This document shows positions 32,374-43,700 of a DNA stretch of 64,000 bases, piece by piece. Made by a program: the position numbers and the translations under genes. The notes beneath the pieces were generated by a model. The model searched no databases. It was not told where the DNA came from and saw only the letters and a list, made by a program, of their open reading frames with translations. This DNA comes from Silene latifolia. Taxonomy: Eukaryota; Streptophyta; Magnoliopsida; Caryophyllales; Caryophyllaceae. The DNA lies in NCBI RefSeq assembly GCF_048544455.1, contig NC_133526.1, positions 9,626,001 through 9,690,000 on the forward strand. The letters run 5' to 3'. Within the stretch, counting starts at the first letter, position 1, and each line of letters begins with the position of its first letter.

Positions 32374-34367
32374 TTAATAGCGGTACTTGGTGGAGTAATC
32401 CTTTGGTGCAATCACAAGACCTCGCCCCTTCCGTGCACCACGATAGACGGTCTCAACAATGTCTATGAACTCCTGCTTGTCCTTGAGGGCCCAGTTGATT
32501 TTGTTGTTGTTCCCAGTACCAAGATCAATCATTATGTGTTTGTTCCTGAAAAAGAACATGACTGTCGACGGGTCATAAAGCTCATACATTGTGTTGAAAT
32601 CAGGCACCTCGGTTATGTCCACAAGATAAATCACAGCGAAGTTCTTAATGGTCTCCGCCACCCCAGCTAACACTTCATCCATCTGAGAGATAAGGTAAGA
32701 AAATGTCAGCAGACATAATTAATACTAATAGAAAAAAGGATCAAATAAAGGGGCACAAATTCCGTACAGCTACTTTTGTGCACAACCAGTCCGTCTCATT
32801 GAAGACGGCCACTATCTGTCACAAGCTGAAGACGGATAGTGGCCCTCTCACAAAATGCAAGTGGGAGGGAAGTGGGGTATCCATTTCCCCCCACTTGCAC
32901 TATCCATTTGCATTTTGTGAGAGGGACAATATCCGTCTTCAGCTTGTGACGGATAGTGTCCGTCTTCAATGAGAATTTGTGCACAACATTATAGGAAGAG
33001 ATGAAATAAGCCATGGGCATGCAACACTATCATCACTGATATCTTTGAAAGACAGCAACTTCAAAATAGCCAGTTCGTTCATAGAGTACACATAGAAATC
33101 AACATAAACCTACAAGCTTACGATACCCATAACACGAAGTAAACCAGACTGTCCCCTCCTGCCCAGAAGTGAGAAAAATCTTCCAAATCAATGAAACAAT
33201 TTCTAGATACACAAAAAAAAGGAAGGGGGCCACTAGTCACACATCCTTCAATTGAAACAATAGGGAAGACACAAGTGCAGGAGAATAGTCGAAATGCGAG
33301 GAAAAACTTCGGCAATACACCCACAACAACCAGCAGCCAAGGCCCATGCTATCATAAAATATAAGCTAATTTAATTCTGCTTACAATACAAGTAAAGACA
33401 ATTGGAACGACATATTTACACCATCTTTAGAACAGGATACAACAGAAATCCGATTCCTAGTTAACAATAGCATCCAATTTTTTTTATTTTTCCAAAAAAA
33501 ATTTTTTGTTTCCATATTTCCAATGGAGCCAAAGATTCATTACTCTTTGGTTCTGGATTATGATGGAATAAAGCAAAATGGCTCACTAAAGTGGCTACAC
33601 TTCATTCTCTTGTGAAGTAGTGGCCTATCGATGCAGTTCTCGACGCAATTTTCATCTTGGGTCATTCGGAAACAGGCTCTTTGTGTTGCTAAAACAAGGG
33701 TAAGGCTGCGTACATCCGACCCCCTTACCCCGCAATTTGACGGAGCCATTGAAGGCACTGGGGTAATGTTGTTGTTGTTGTTTATTTTTCCAAATTTTTT
33801 TATTTTTATTAATCGAAATCAACCTATTAACATCCTCACGGATGTGAGAGGTAAGTGGAAGTAGAAAACTTTCAATATACCATCGAATATGATGTAGGCA
33901 GTCAATGCAATTCTCAGTGATAATAAATTTAAAAATAAAAAAAAATAAAAAATTGTGGAAAGTTGATCGAGCAGGTACTAATTGAAAATATGAGAATCTG
34001 CAGTCAATCCAATTATGGGGTATGAAATAAGTAGCATCATAATTCATAACCGCCGGTAGCAGGCGGAACCCTAAGTACCAAAATCGGAAGTGAGACAGTA
34101 ACAATTACTCCCTCCGTCTCAATCATTTGTTTGCCTTTGATTAAAATACTCCTCACAACAAAAATAAAAAAGGGCAAACAAATGATTGGGACGAAATAAG
34201 TAAAAAATAGAAGGAATAAAGAGTGATAATAGAGGAGAAAGGAGAACCTGCATGCAGGTTTCATCCCAATCGTGGCCAAAGCGGATGATGACGAGGCGTT
34301 CTTCTTCGGCGAGGATTGACTGATCCACAGCCCATCCTGAGTGCAAGTGTGGTAGCAAGTAAGACAT
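32374..34367 (-). CDS. YLS8: U5 snRNP thioredoxin-like protein DIM1 (YLS8)
   Basis: Two exons, 34248-34367 and 32374-32682, encode 142 residues, exactly the length of the family. DIM1 has a thioredoxin fold without the redox cysteine pair and is a core part of the U4/U6-U5 tri-snRNP in the nuclear spliceosome. Characteristic stretches are LPHLHSGWAVDQSILAEE, VIRFGHDWDETCMQMDE across the junction, DITEVPDFNTMYELYDP, MFFFRNKHIMIDLGTGNNN and the C-terminal APKDYSTKYRY. The 1.57-kb intron carries a MITE and a SINE. The protein is nearly invariant in eukaryotes, so the call is firm. Confidence 0.97.
32788..32975. mobile_element. 188-bp MITE in the YLS8 intron
   Basis: The two arms are about 90-bp inverted repeats (CTTCAGCTTGTGACGGATAG and its inverse). 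The element is bounded by the direct repeat TTTGTGCACAAC at 32776-32787 and 32976-32987. The terminal motif TCTCATTGAAGACGG and the 9-12 bp duplication suggest a Mutator-like origin. Confidence 0.8.
33497..33780 (+). mobile_element. SINE with RTE-type (TTG)n tail in the YLS8 intron
   Basis: It is 284 bp and flanked by the 14-bp direct repeat TTTATTTTTCCAAA (33483-33496 and 33781-33794). The 3' part contains GGTAAGGCTGCGTACATCCG and ACCCCGC, a motif common in plant SINEs, and it ends in GTTGTTGTTGTTG like the RTE LINEs in this window. A/B box sequences are not clear. Confidence 0.75.
34108..34200. mobile_element. Short Stowaway MITE in the YLS8 intron
   Basis: Ends CTCCCTCCGTCTCAATCATT and a degraded inverted end (ATTGGGACGAAATAAG), with TA on both sides. 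It is 93 bp, an internally deleted copy. Confidence 0.65.
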
Positions 34368-34504
34368 CCTTCTTCACGCCCAATCTCTCTCGATGATTCT
34401 ATTCAATTCAACCTATGTGGATGTTTTTATTGCTTTTCTAGACTTTTCTTTTTTTCTTTTTTAATAAAGGAGTCTTCAATTGAACAAGGAAAGATGCTAC
34501 GGAG

Positions 34505-34629
34505 GAATCCTCAAGTTGGTGCAATTTTAGAAGAAAAATAATATTTTGGATGTAATTTACAAAAAAAATTATATAAGGCTGTAATTTTCAAAAAGTGATT
34601 TTTAAAAGGCTGTAATCAACAATTTTCTC
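34505..34629. mobile_element. Half copy of the 384-bp Mutator-like MITE
   Basis: The 125 bp match the right half of the element at 35845-36228, from CCTCAAGTTGGTGCA to the terminal CAATTTTCTC. The left TIR is missing. Confidence 0.7.
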
Positions 34630-34635
34630 TTAGAA

Positions 34636-35215
34636 TAACACTCTTTTCTATTAAAGTTATATTTTTTCTGTTAACATTTTATTGTTAAAGTTACACTTTT
34701 TTTCATTAAAATTACACTTTTTTCTATTAAAGTTACACTTTTCTCCATTAGAATTACACTTTTATCTATAAAAATTACACTTTTTTCTATTAAAATTACA
34801 CTTTTTCTATTAAAATTATATTTTTCTCTATTATTAAAGTTACACTTTTCTCCATTAAAATTACACTTTTATCTGTATTAAAATTATACTTTTTTCTATT
34901 AAAATTACATTTTTTTCTGTTAAAGTTACACTTATCTCTATTAAGGGTACTCTCTCTAGGACTAAAGTTATACTCTCAATGGACTAAAGTTACACTATCA
35001 AAGGACTAAAGCTACACTCTCAATGTATTAAAGTTACACATTGAATATGGACTAGAGATATATACTCTCAATGGACTAAAATTACAATTTAATGGACTAA
35101 AATTACACTTTAGTTGACTAAAAATACACTTCTTGAGTAAAATTACACTTTAATGGACTAAAGTTACACTTCTAAAAGACTAAAGTTACACTTATAAATC
35201 ACTCAATTTACAATG
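34636..35215. repeat. Degenerate ATTACACTT array
   Basis: More than twenty copies of a 15-27 base unit. The first half follows ATTAAAATTACACTTTTTTC and the second follows GGACTAAAGTTACACTCTCA. Single units recur near 35360-35400. The array is non-coding and lies between the half copy and the full copy of the 384-bp MITE. Confidence 0.8.
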
Positions 35216-35844
35216 AGTTGTGTTAAAATTTGAAAAAAAAAAAAAACATTTCTCAAAAATTGACGTAAAATTGCTTCAAAATTTCAAATTTGTCGTAAAC
35301 TTGTTTCAAAATTTGAAATTTCAATATAATATCTGTCAAAACCGTTTTCTTTTTTGTTAAAATTACACTTTTTTTGTTTGAATTACACTTTTAAAACAGT
35401 AAAAGTGTCATAAAATTTGTGTAAACTTTCTCTCAAATTTTTTTTTTAAAAAACTTGAAAATATAAGAAGGTAAAAAATAATGTTAATTGGGTAGAATAA
35501 TCAATTAGTGAATGTATAATTAAAGCTAGAGAGAGAAAATTGATTAATTAGTGTATAAGAAACTAATTAGTGTTAAGTGTGTTTTGTTGCTTTCAATCTC
35601 AACCATCCTTAGTGGAAGATCTAAGGGATGTAGAGAGGACTTAGACACTCAAATATTTAGGTGAACTTATAAGAACTTGACTCTCGTTTGTAAATATTAT
35701 CTCCGTTGTGTAATGTGGTGCTTTTTTTTTTTTTTTTTTTTGCCTCTTAGTAATAAATGACTTGGTGATGTGGAGTTGGATTGTTTAGGTAATGGAAAAT
35801 ATTGATGTAGCATTATGATAGGTGTCTAGTTTGTGTTTTTATTA

Positions 35845-36228
35845 GAGAAAATTGTTGATTACAGCCTTTTAAAAATCACTTTTTGAAAATTACAGCCTTA
35901 TATAATTTTTTTTGTAAATTACATCCAAAATATTACTTTTCTTCTAAAATTGCACCAACTTGAGGATTTCGGTGAATTTTGATGATGTTTTACTGATATA
36001 CCCTATATTATTTGAGAGCCTACTTACCCGGATTTCTTACCTCTCCTTAACACAAACCAATTAATCACCCCAAACAACATCAAAACATCATCTAAATTCA
36101 CCGAAATCCTCAAGTTGGTGCAGTTTTAGAAGAAAAGTAATATTTTGGATGTAATTTACAAAAAAAATTATATAAGGCTGTAATTTTCAAAAAGTGATTT
36201 TTAAAAGGCTGTAATCAACAATTTTCTC
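35845..36228. mobile_element. 384-bp Mutator-like MITE
   Basis: TIRs GAGAAAATTGTTGATTACAG and their inverse, extending over roughly 130 bp, flanked by the 9-bp duplication TTTTTATTA (35836-35844 and 36229-36237). Same terminal GAG...CTC and same kind of target as the two elements at 20550 and 20934. Confidence 0.85.
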
Positions 36229-36277
36229 TTTTTATTATTATATAAATGATAAAATCAGATTCAGATTTATTTAGTAA

Positions 36278-37688
36278 CTAGTTTTAGGCCCGTGTAAAAT
36301 AATACACGACTTGTTTTTTAAATTATAACAACCAAAATATTTTAATTAATACGATTAGTTATGGCCTAATATTTTTATGTAACATTGGAAGTTTGAAACA
36401 ATGCGATGTATAATAATAATATAATAACACTAGTTTTACACCCGTGCAATAAAATGCACGGGTCGTAATAACAGATGTTAAGTGTTCAATATCGTAATAA
36501 TATAAATTGTCCATAGAAACGATATTGAATTTAATCAGGCCTCTTATTTATTATTGTAACCACATATAATGAATTGAGCTTCTTTATTCAAATGTTATAT
36601 TCAAATGACGGTATTGAAATTGTAAATATGATATTGTTGATGCCTGATTACTAAATAAATGTTTTTGTCTCATAATAATGCTTTGTAAGCCTTGTGGTTT
36701 TTTTTAAGATAAGAAAATTAGTGCTGGTACTTTTTTATAATCATTAAAATCTTTACCATGTATATTTTTTTTAACATTATAATTATATGAATCTTCTTCA
36801 AATTTTGCTAAATTTTGTATATTTCTTAACATTATGAATTATAATTATATGAATGTGCTTTAATTCTTATCGAGACTTGCATTTTTTTTTTGTATAGGAA
36901 TGTTATTTGGGTACCTATCAATAAGAAAACCAGTACAAATAATTTGTAATTTTATTCATTTTGTAATTTTTTTTAATTGTTTTCATTCAGGTGTATTCAT
37001 TTTGTAACATTTTAGGAAAATATATATGTATAATATGTAATTATAAAAAAGTTAAAACTAAAATTAAAATATCGTAAACTCAGTAGTTTGAAAAGGAGAA
37101 AAAGAAAAGCAAATCAAGTGAAATATAGGAGAAAGGGTAATTAAATGTGTAGGATGAACATGGGGTCCTACCTTAATTTTTTTCTTTTTAATCCTTAAAA
37201 ATCATAGACCAATAGGAGAGCTTTATTGGCTTCAACTTTTATAGATAAAGGATTGTTATAAATTAAGCTAGAGCGGATAGAATCGTACGGGATTTAGTAT
37301 TCAAGAACTTGAATAAAAATAAAAAATAGAATCTACTAATAAAATTGTCATTTGAGAATGTAAATAGTTTCGAAACTCTGATACATACATGTAGTATTAG
37401 ACGATAGTCCCCACACAAAAAATATGTTCATGCAACTATGATCGGAAACTTATATTTGATTTTCTATATTTACTTGCATTTATTTTACAGTCGATACTTT
37501 ATTTTTTTTATATTTACTTTATTTTCATACTAAAATGAGAAACATTTGCGAAAATGATAAAATGAAGTATATCATAGGAAAAGAGAAAATGAAAAGAAGA
37601 GAAATATAATTGGAGTGGGTGTCATCCACTAAAAATTGTGAGGACCAATCACATTGCTTTAAAAAACTTAGCTTTTATATATAGAAGA
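36278..37688 (-). mobile_element. Outer Helitron, interrupted by another Helitron
   Basis: On the - strand it starts A|TCTTCTATATATAAAAGC. It ends with the hairpin CGTGTA-loop-TACACG, then GGCCTAAAA and CTAG|T at 36281-36277. It is non-coding. The inner copy at 36430-37245 sits inside it. Confidence 0.6.
36430..37245 (-). mobile_element. Inner Helitron
   Basis: On the - strand it starts A|TCTATAAAAGTTGAAGCC. It ends with the perfect 8-bp hairpin CCCGTGCA-TTTTAT-TGCACGGG, then TGTAAAA and CTAG|T. It is 816 bp and non-coding. The intact hairpin suggests it is the younger of the pair. Confidence 0.7.
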
Positions 37689-37814
37689 TTATGACTTGCT
37701 ACTTTGATTAATGATAAAATCGGACTCATTTTTATTTAAAAGTGAAATTAAATCCCGAATTTTATTTAAGACTAAAACTTTGACAAAAAAATTATTTTAT
37801 ATTAATATTATATA

Positions 37815-38040
37815 CTCCCTACGTCCCGATCATTTGTTTGTCTTTGGTTTTGGCACAAAAACCAAGAAAAGATGAGGGTGTCAATAATTAGATGACAAGC
37901 GAACCAAATTGAGTGTGGATGATTCAATTGTCCAGACATTCCTAAAATAGAAGGCAAACAAATGACTTATAAGGCAAACAAATGACGGACTCCGACACCC
38001 AAAAATGAAATAGACAAACAAATAAGCGAGACAGAGAAGG
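37815..38040. mobile_element. Stowaway MITE
   Basis: Ends CTCCCTACGTCCCGATCATT and a degraded inverted end, flanked by TA. A short internal duplication (AAGGCAAACAAATGAC twice) is visible. Confidence 0.65.
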
Positions 38041-38539
38041 TAACTAATAACACATAAAGATTAATCATTTCAACTTTACTAATTTACCTACAATTAATTA
38101 TTAATTATATAATATTCATCTAAAAAATAATTTTACATCCATGTATACTAGACAAAATAAAATTACAAAATAATCGAAAATACTCGCTATTACAACTATA
38201 TATTGTAAATAAAAGATGTAAAAACTGAATTTTATATTTGATTAATCGTGTTATAAAATGAAAATTAGTGAAATATTCATGAAAAAACAAACAATAGGAT
38301 TTAACTCACTTTTGAGTATAATTATGGGACTTGATTACTACAAATTATTCTAAAAATACCTAATTTCATCATTAACCACAGATAGGGAGGTTAATTACCA
38401 CTCTTGCGATATTCTTTCCTATACACATGCCGTATTATTTATCCCACTCACTTTTTTTAACATTTCTCGAGTTTGTCCCTCTCATATCTTGCCCACGAGG
38501 CCATAAACAATAGCTTGAGTTAAAAGATCCCCTACCTCA
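38041..38539. other. AT-rich spacer
   Basis: Nothing recognised. Confidence 0.5.
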
Positions 38540-38760
38540 AAGATTTGTCTTTGTCTCTCAATCTGTTGTAAAGCACAATAACCCCAATATTTTACGTATG
38601 GTAACTAATTGACTCATGAATAAATTATGAGTATGGATATTATCATAAACACCATTCAAACAAACTAAAATCTGAATCAACTTGGCATTTTGTTCATGCT
38701 CACGTAGCATCCTCTTAGGCAAAGTGCAAAAACACGAATCAATTTTACCACACAAATAGG
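38540..38760 (-). mobile_element. Ty1/copia gag fossil
   Basis: The - strand translation has the spacing of a copia-type gag (RMLREHEQNAKLIQILVCLN, then a stretch like the family's SQILLMDPLPS region). It is short and broken, with no LTRs or pol nearby, and appears old. Confidence 0.4.
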
Positions 38761-39802
38761 TTGGAAAAGGATCAAGATTGTCCAGTGTCTCCCAATGTTC
38801 TCGATTTTTTTTGGCAGTCGTAAAAAAGATTCTTATACAAATGGCATATCATTCATATGATCAAATGCACTTATTTGTTAAATCTTATTTTGCTGTAATA
38901 CTCCGCCAAAAATGTATTATTTTGTTTAACCCTAACAATATCTTTCTTAATTTGATAAATCTTGATGGCTTTTGCCTAACCATATCTTTCAATGATCTTA
39001 GGCCATACCCCCAAGTCCTGTATCCCTGCAGTGATCTAAGAGCATTTGCACTCATGGGGTGCCCCAAATTTTCTTTCTCTTTTCCATATCATTTTCCACT
39101 AATTATTTAATCCACCCTTCCCATTTCACAATTACTCCCTACATCAATGGGGGTTTCCTAAAGTCATTTTTCTACCTTTTCATGGCCCATCAAAAAATTT
39201 CGACTACAATATTCGATAATTAAAATACGTTGTTCACATTGCTTTTGCCTTTTGGGAGCCTACCAATATACTGGGCATCCTCATTTATTGGGACAGTAAG
39301 AACGTTCATGGGGTTCTCCATAAAAGGAGAGATGTAGCGTTTGGGGCACTAAAACTACAAAGCACCTATCTCATTGCCATCAAATCACAGCGTATTCATT
39401 GATGATGTTTCTTGTCTCCCATTGGAGCTAGGAGGCATTTGGCAAGACCCATCAAGAAATTTTGCTTTGTTTTTAGATGCCTAAGTGATAGCCAAATCTT
39501 GCTTTTAGCCTGGAAAATCATGGCAAAGGAAAATGGGAGTAACCAATAGTTGAAAAACGGTTGATCATCAGATGACAAAAAAAGGAATCACCAATTCACC
39601 ATAGGAATCATACGAGGAAGATGACGAATTTTTAATTGAATTTGTTTCACGACGACTGATACCATGTAAAAAGAGTACACTACTTTTGAAATTGAATTAG
39701 ATATAAAGCCTCAGCCTATAGTTCATAAACTTGTGTTTTACAACGGTAACAAACTTTTTTAATAAATTTCCAACCAAACTACCTGCTATTTTGCACAACT
39801 TA
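38761..39802. other. Unassigned spacer
   Basis: No gene. Around 39045-39350 GGGGTGCCCCAAA and TTTGGGGCAC suggest a further small inverted element, not resolved. Confidence 0.35.
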
Positions 39803-40063
39803 GGATTCATTTGGTTAATCAAGAAACTTACTTTTCTAGGAACTTCAATTTCATGGGAATTAAGTTCCTGCATCCAATTCGGGTGAATTTAGCAAAGGTG
39901 TTTGGTTGCTCATGTAGGTATTAAATTCCATGGTAACTTCCAATGAACTGAGAACTTCTAATTACTCAATTTCCCAAAAAATATGGCAACCAAACAACCC
40001 AGGTTTTGCAATTCATGGGATTTTTCAATTCATGTGTTATTCAAGTGTCAACCAAACAACCCC
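39803..40063. mobile_element. Tourist-like (PIF/Harbinger) MITE upstream of the JmjC gene
   Basis: TIRs GGATTCATTTGGTTAATC and inverted GGGGTTGTTTGGTTGACA, with the 3-bp duplication TTA on each side. It is related to the 24585-24880 copy by its interior AATTCATGGGAA phrases. Confidence 0.75.
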
Positions 40064-40084
40064 TTACACTCAAAAATTACATTA

Positions 40085-40750
40085 GTTCAAAGTGTATTAA
40101 CATGACTCTTTAAATGCAAAAGAGTTGTCAAAACACACAATTATAATCGAAATAACTATCAAAATCAGACACTTTAACAAACATTCACATAAAACTAACC
40201 GCATGAATGCAAACAACGTAAAAAAAAAAGAAAATTTAGATATACGCAACCTGTTCATATAATTATATCAACATCGCAAAACTGCTGTACTGCTGAAATG
40301 CTAATCACACCACACTACTGCAGAAAAACGCTGATAAAAATGGTTCAGATATACGCAACCTTAATCTGAACCGAATTGACATCAATACTGAGTTGCTGAC
40401 AGCAAAGAGTACAAGCATAGGATTTAATTTTAGAAACAAAAACTATATTAGAGTATCTATCTAGTCGAAAATCCATCGTTGCAGCCCACAGTAATGCTTG
40501 AAGTTTGAATTGCGTGCAGAAACAAATCTCTTTTCATCTTCAAAAATCAAAATCTCTCCATATTTAGTCAGTTTCAGTTCAATAGTCATCACGCATTAAT
40601 TCCAATCCATCTTTTTGGCGGGATCTTTTCGAATTCTTCCCCCTTTTTTCTCGTTACCTTTCCCTATATATCAACCCTCAAACCCTAATTCCCCTTTTTA
40701 CATATACCCTTTCTCTTTCTCTCTCTAATATTAACCCTAATTAGAAAAAA
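40085..40750 (+). promoter_or_regulatory. JmjC gene promoter and leader (copy 1 of a duplicated segment)
   Basis: A possible TATA box CTATATATC is at about 40664. Telo-box-like AAACCCTAAT (about 40680) and TAACCCTAAT (about 40733) lie in the probable 5' UTR; such boxes are common in growth-related plant genes. Blocks of this segment recur in the same order at 56750-57210 and 63010-63065. Confidence 0.55.
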
Positions 40751-40753
40751 ATA

Positions 40754-43700
40754 ATGGAAACAAAGATTGAAGAAAATTCAAATTCAAATTCAATGGAAAT
40801 GGTTGATGATGATATCAAGCGAAAAACCGAAGTAATTGCCAAAGTTTATGAGAGGAAAAGGGCGAAAAACAAAGATGGTAATGGTAATGGTAATCCTTCT
40901 GCTGTTGTAATTCCCAAATTAGAAAACGGAAATCAAGATATTGAAGAAGACTCTAATAAGAAGGGTAAGATTGCTGACGATCCTGCTGTTTTAATCCCTA
41001 AAGAAGAAAACGGAATTGAAGAACATAGAGAAAACCCTAAAGAGGAAGATGATGAAATTACCGATAAAGGTGAAGCAGAGAGCAAGGGAAATGAAGAGAT
41101 TTTGGGTGATGGTGATTTGGGGAGGAAACGACCTCGTAGATGTGCCGCAAAGGGGTTAAATCCTGAAGTAATTGCTTATTTCGATGATGACGACGAGGAG
41201 CAGAAGAGGGCGAGACGGCGAAAAGGAGGAAGGAAGACGAAGGTGACTGGTGATGAAGCTGGGGAGACAAGTAATGTGAAGAAAAAGGATACAAAGAAGA
41301 AAGTCAAGGAAAGCACACCAGGTGTTTCTGAAAATGATGAAGCTGAAGACACTGGTAAAGCGAAGAAAAATATTAAGAAGAAAGTCAAGGAGAGCACACC
41401 AGGTGTTTCTGAAAACGATGTTGATAAAGATGATGATGGTGTTAATGAAAGGAGTAGGAGGAGTGCTGGCGCGGTCTCATACTCGGAGAAAACCAATAAG
41501 AAAAGTTTCATTTTTGATGAGAATGTATGTATGATACGGAGTAATTTTATTATAAGATTAGTCTTTTTGTTTGTGTTAATTGAGTTTCATGAATGTGATG
41601 AATTGTTTGTACGTATGGTTGACAGGGGATTAAGATTGATTCTACAATGTGTCACCAGTGCCAGAGGAATGACAAGGGTAGAGTGGTTAGGTGCACCAAG
41701 TGTAAAACCAAGCGCTATTGCGTTCACTGCATCGGAAATTGGTTTGTCATCTTACTCTCTTTTTTGCTTCTACTAATTGTATTTTGGTAGATGTTTATTT
41801 GTTTAATGTTCTTATGTGATATGTTGCTTTAACCATGTTTTGTAATCTGCAATTTTTAGGAATGAATCGTTTTCTGGAGGAGTTATGCGTTGTAGGAAGT
41901 AAAATTTACATGGTGCTGTTTTCGTAAAGAACACTTCTGGTGCTTATTTGTAATTGTTTTCTAATGTTGTTAAGGCTGTTTCATTGTGAATGGTGGATTT
42001 GTGTCTTTCTATTAAGTGAGCATTTTTCTATGCATACAATTCAACCATCTCACATTGCTAATCTCAACGTTTCGAGATAAGCATTTTAAGACTTGTTTGC
42101 TAATAGTATGCATCAATTATGTTACTTTGCCTCACATTCTTGCTTTTCCAGTCCCTTTTGTTTAGTATCATTAGATAAGCTGTTAGTTTGGCTTATCAAA
42201 TTACCTGTGTATATGAATAGATTTCTCCTTAGTATGCATGTTGCAATTCTAATGATGCTAATTGTATCAAGCAGGTATCCACGAATGACAGAGGATCAGA
42301 TTGCTGAAGCCTGCCCAGTTTGCCTTCACAATTGCAATTGCAAGGCTTGCTTGCGTATGGTGGGGCCTGTCAAGGTGCATTCTCCAGCTTAGCCATGATA
42401 TCTTGTTTTCTTTATAGATAATTATAATTGAAATTGACATGTAGATTGACTTGTGCAGAATGTCATGGGCGGTAAATTTAAAATTAGTGTTGAAGAAAAT
42501 ATTGAGCACTCCAAAAAGCTATTGAGGACTATTTTACCACTTCTGAAGCAAATTAATAAGGAACAGATGTTGGAGAAGGAAATTGAAGCCAATATTCATG
42601 GTATAATTGGTGCTGGTTATGGCTATGTATTCAACATTTCCGCATTTTTCTGTCCTAGCGATTGCCCTCTATTGGCCATATGTGCGGTTATGGCCTCTTA
42701 TTGTTGATGCATTGCTATATTTTCTTTTTGTGCCAGTAGACGCTAAAATTTGTCTCAGTGAAACTTGTTGTAATGCCTGGGGTTCAAAATGTTTCTTGTA
42801 TGTTCTGTGTGTGAAACTTGTTATTAATATTAGAGTAGAACATTCATTCCCTGAAAATAGATTTGTATTGATGACGATATATGACCACTAATTTTAATGA
42901 TTGGGTTTCAGTACCGAGTTAGAACTTTGCATGTAGGCCCATCTCATACTCTGCTGCACTAATGTCCATATATATTTCCTTTGTTTGTCTCAATATGGAT
43001 TAATTTTAGACTTGGTACCTGTTTAAGTGTTTATATAATTGGTTTCCGTCCATGTAGGTGTTCCAGTTACTGAATTCAACATTCCAATGGCAGATTGCAG
43101 CAGAGACGAGCGTGTATTCTGGTAAATCTCACACGTTACTAAAATTTTGTTTTATTAGTTGATGACACTTATTTACCTCTTTTAGGCCTGAATTTTTCTT
43201 CTGTTGTGCAGTAACAACTGCAAAACTTCCATTTTCGATTTCCACAGAAGTTGCCCTTCTTGTACATATGATTTGTGTCTCGCTTGTTGCCGGGACATTC
43301 GTGCTGGACAGCTAAAGGATTACGAAGAAGTTATTATTGAGTTTGTTGACCCAGGTTTTGAATATTTGCATGGCGGTAAAGCTGCCCCATCACAGACTAA
43401 ACACCCAAGGTCAGCTAGAAAAAATAGGAGTCAAGGGGGGACTGCCCAATCGGATAGCGTGAGTGGAAGCGATGATGTTCCTAAGTTTCATCCTGATGAT
43501 AAAAACAAGGCAAAGGCTGAATGGAAAGCAGATGAAAGGGGCAGGATACTGTGTGCACCACGCGAATTAGAAGGGTGCGGCAGCCAAATTCTTCAGTTGA
43601 GGTCTATCTTGTCTGAAGACCGGGTTTCAGGGTTAATTAATACAGTAGAAAAAATTGTAACTGGTTCTGGAAAGGAAAGTCTAGCTGAAGCCTTTAATTT

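Noticed and set aside
32703-33020. Mirror-image frames on both strands in the YLS8 intron
   Set aside because: They run across the palindromic MITE.
34636-35215. CRISPR-like array
   Set aside because: Units vary in length and sequence with no unique spacers, and this is a plant nuclear region.
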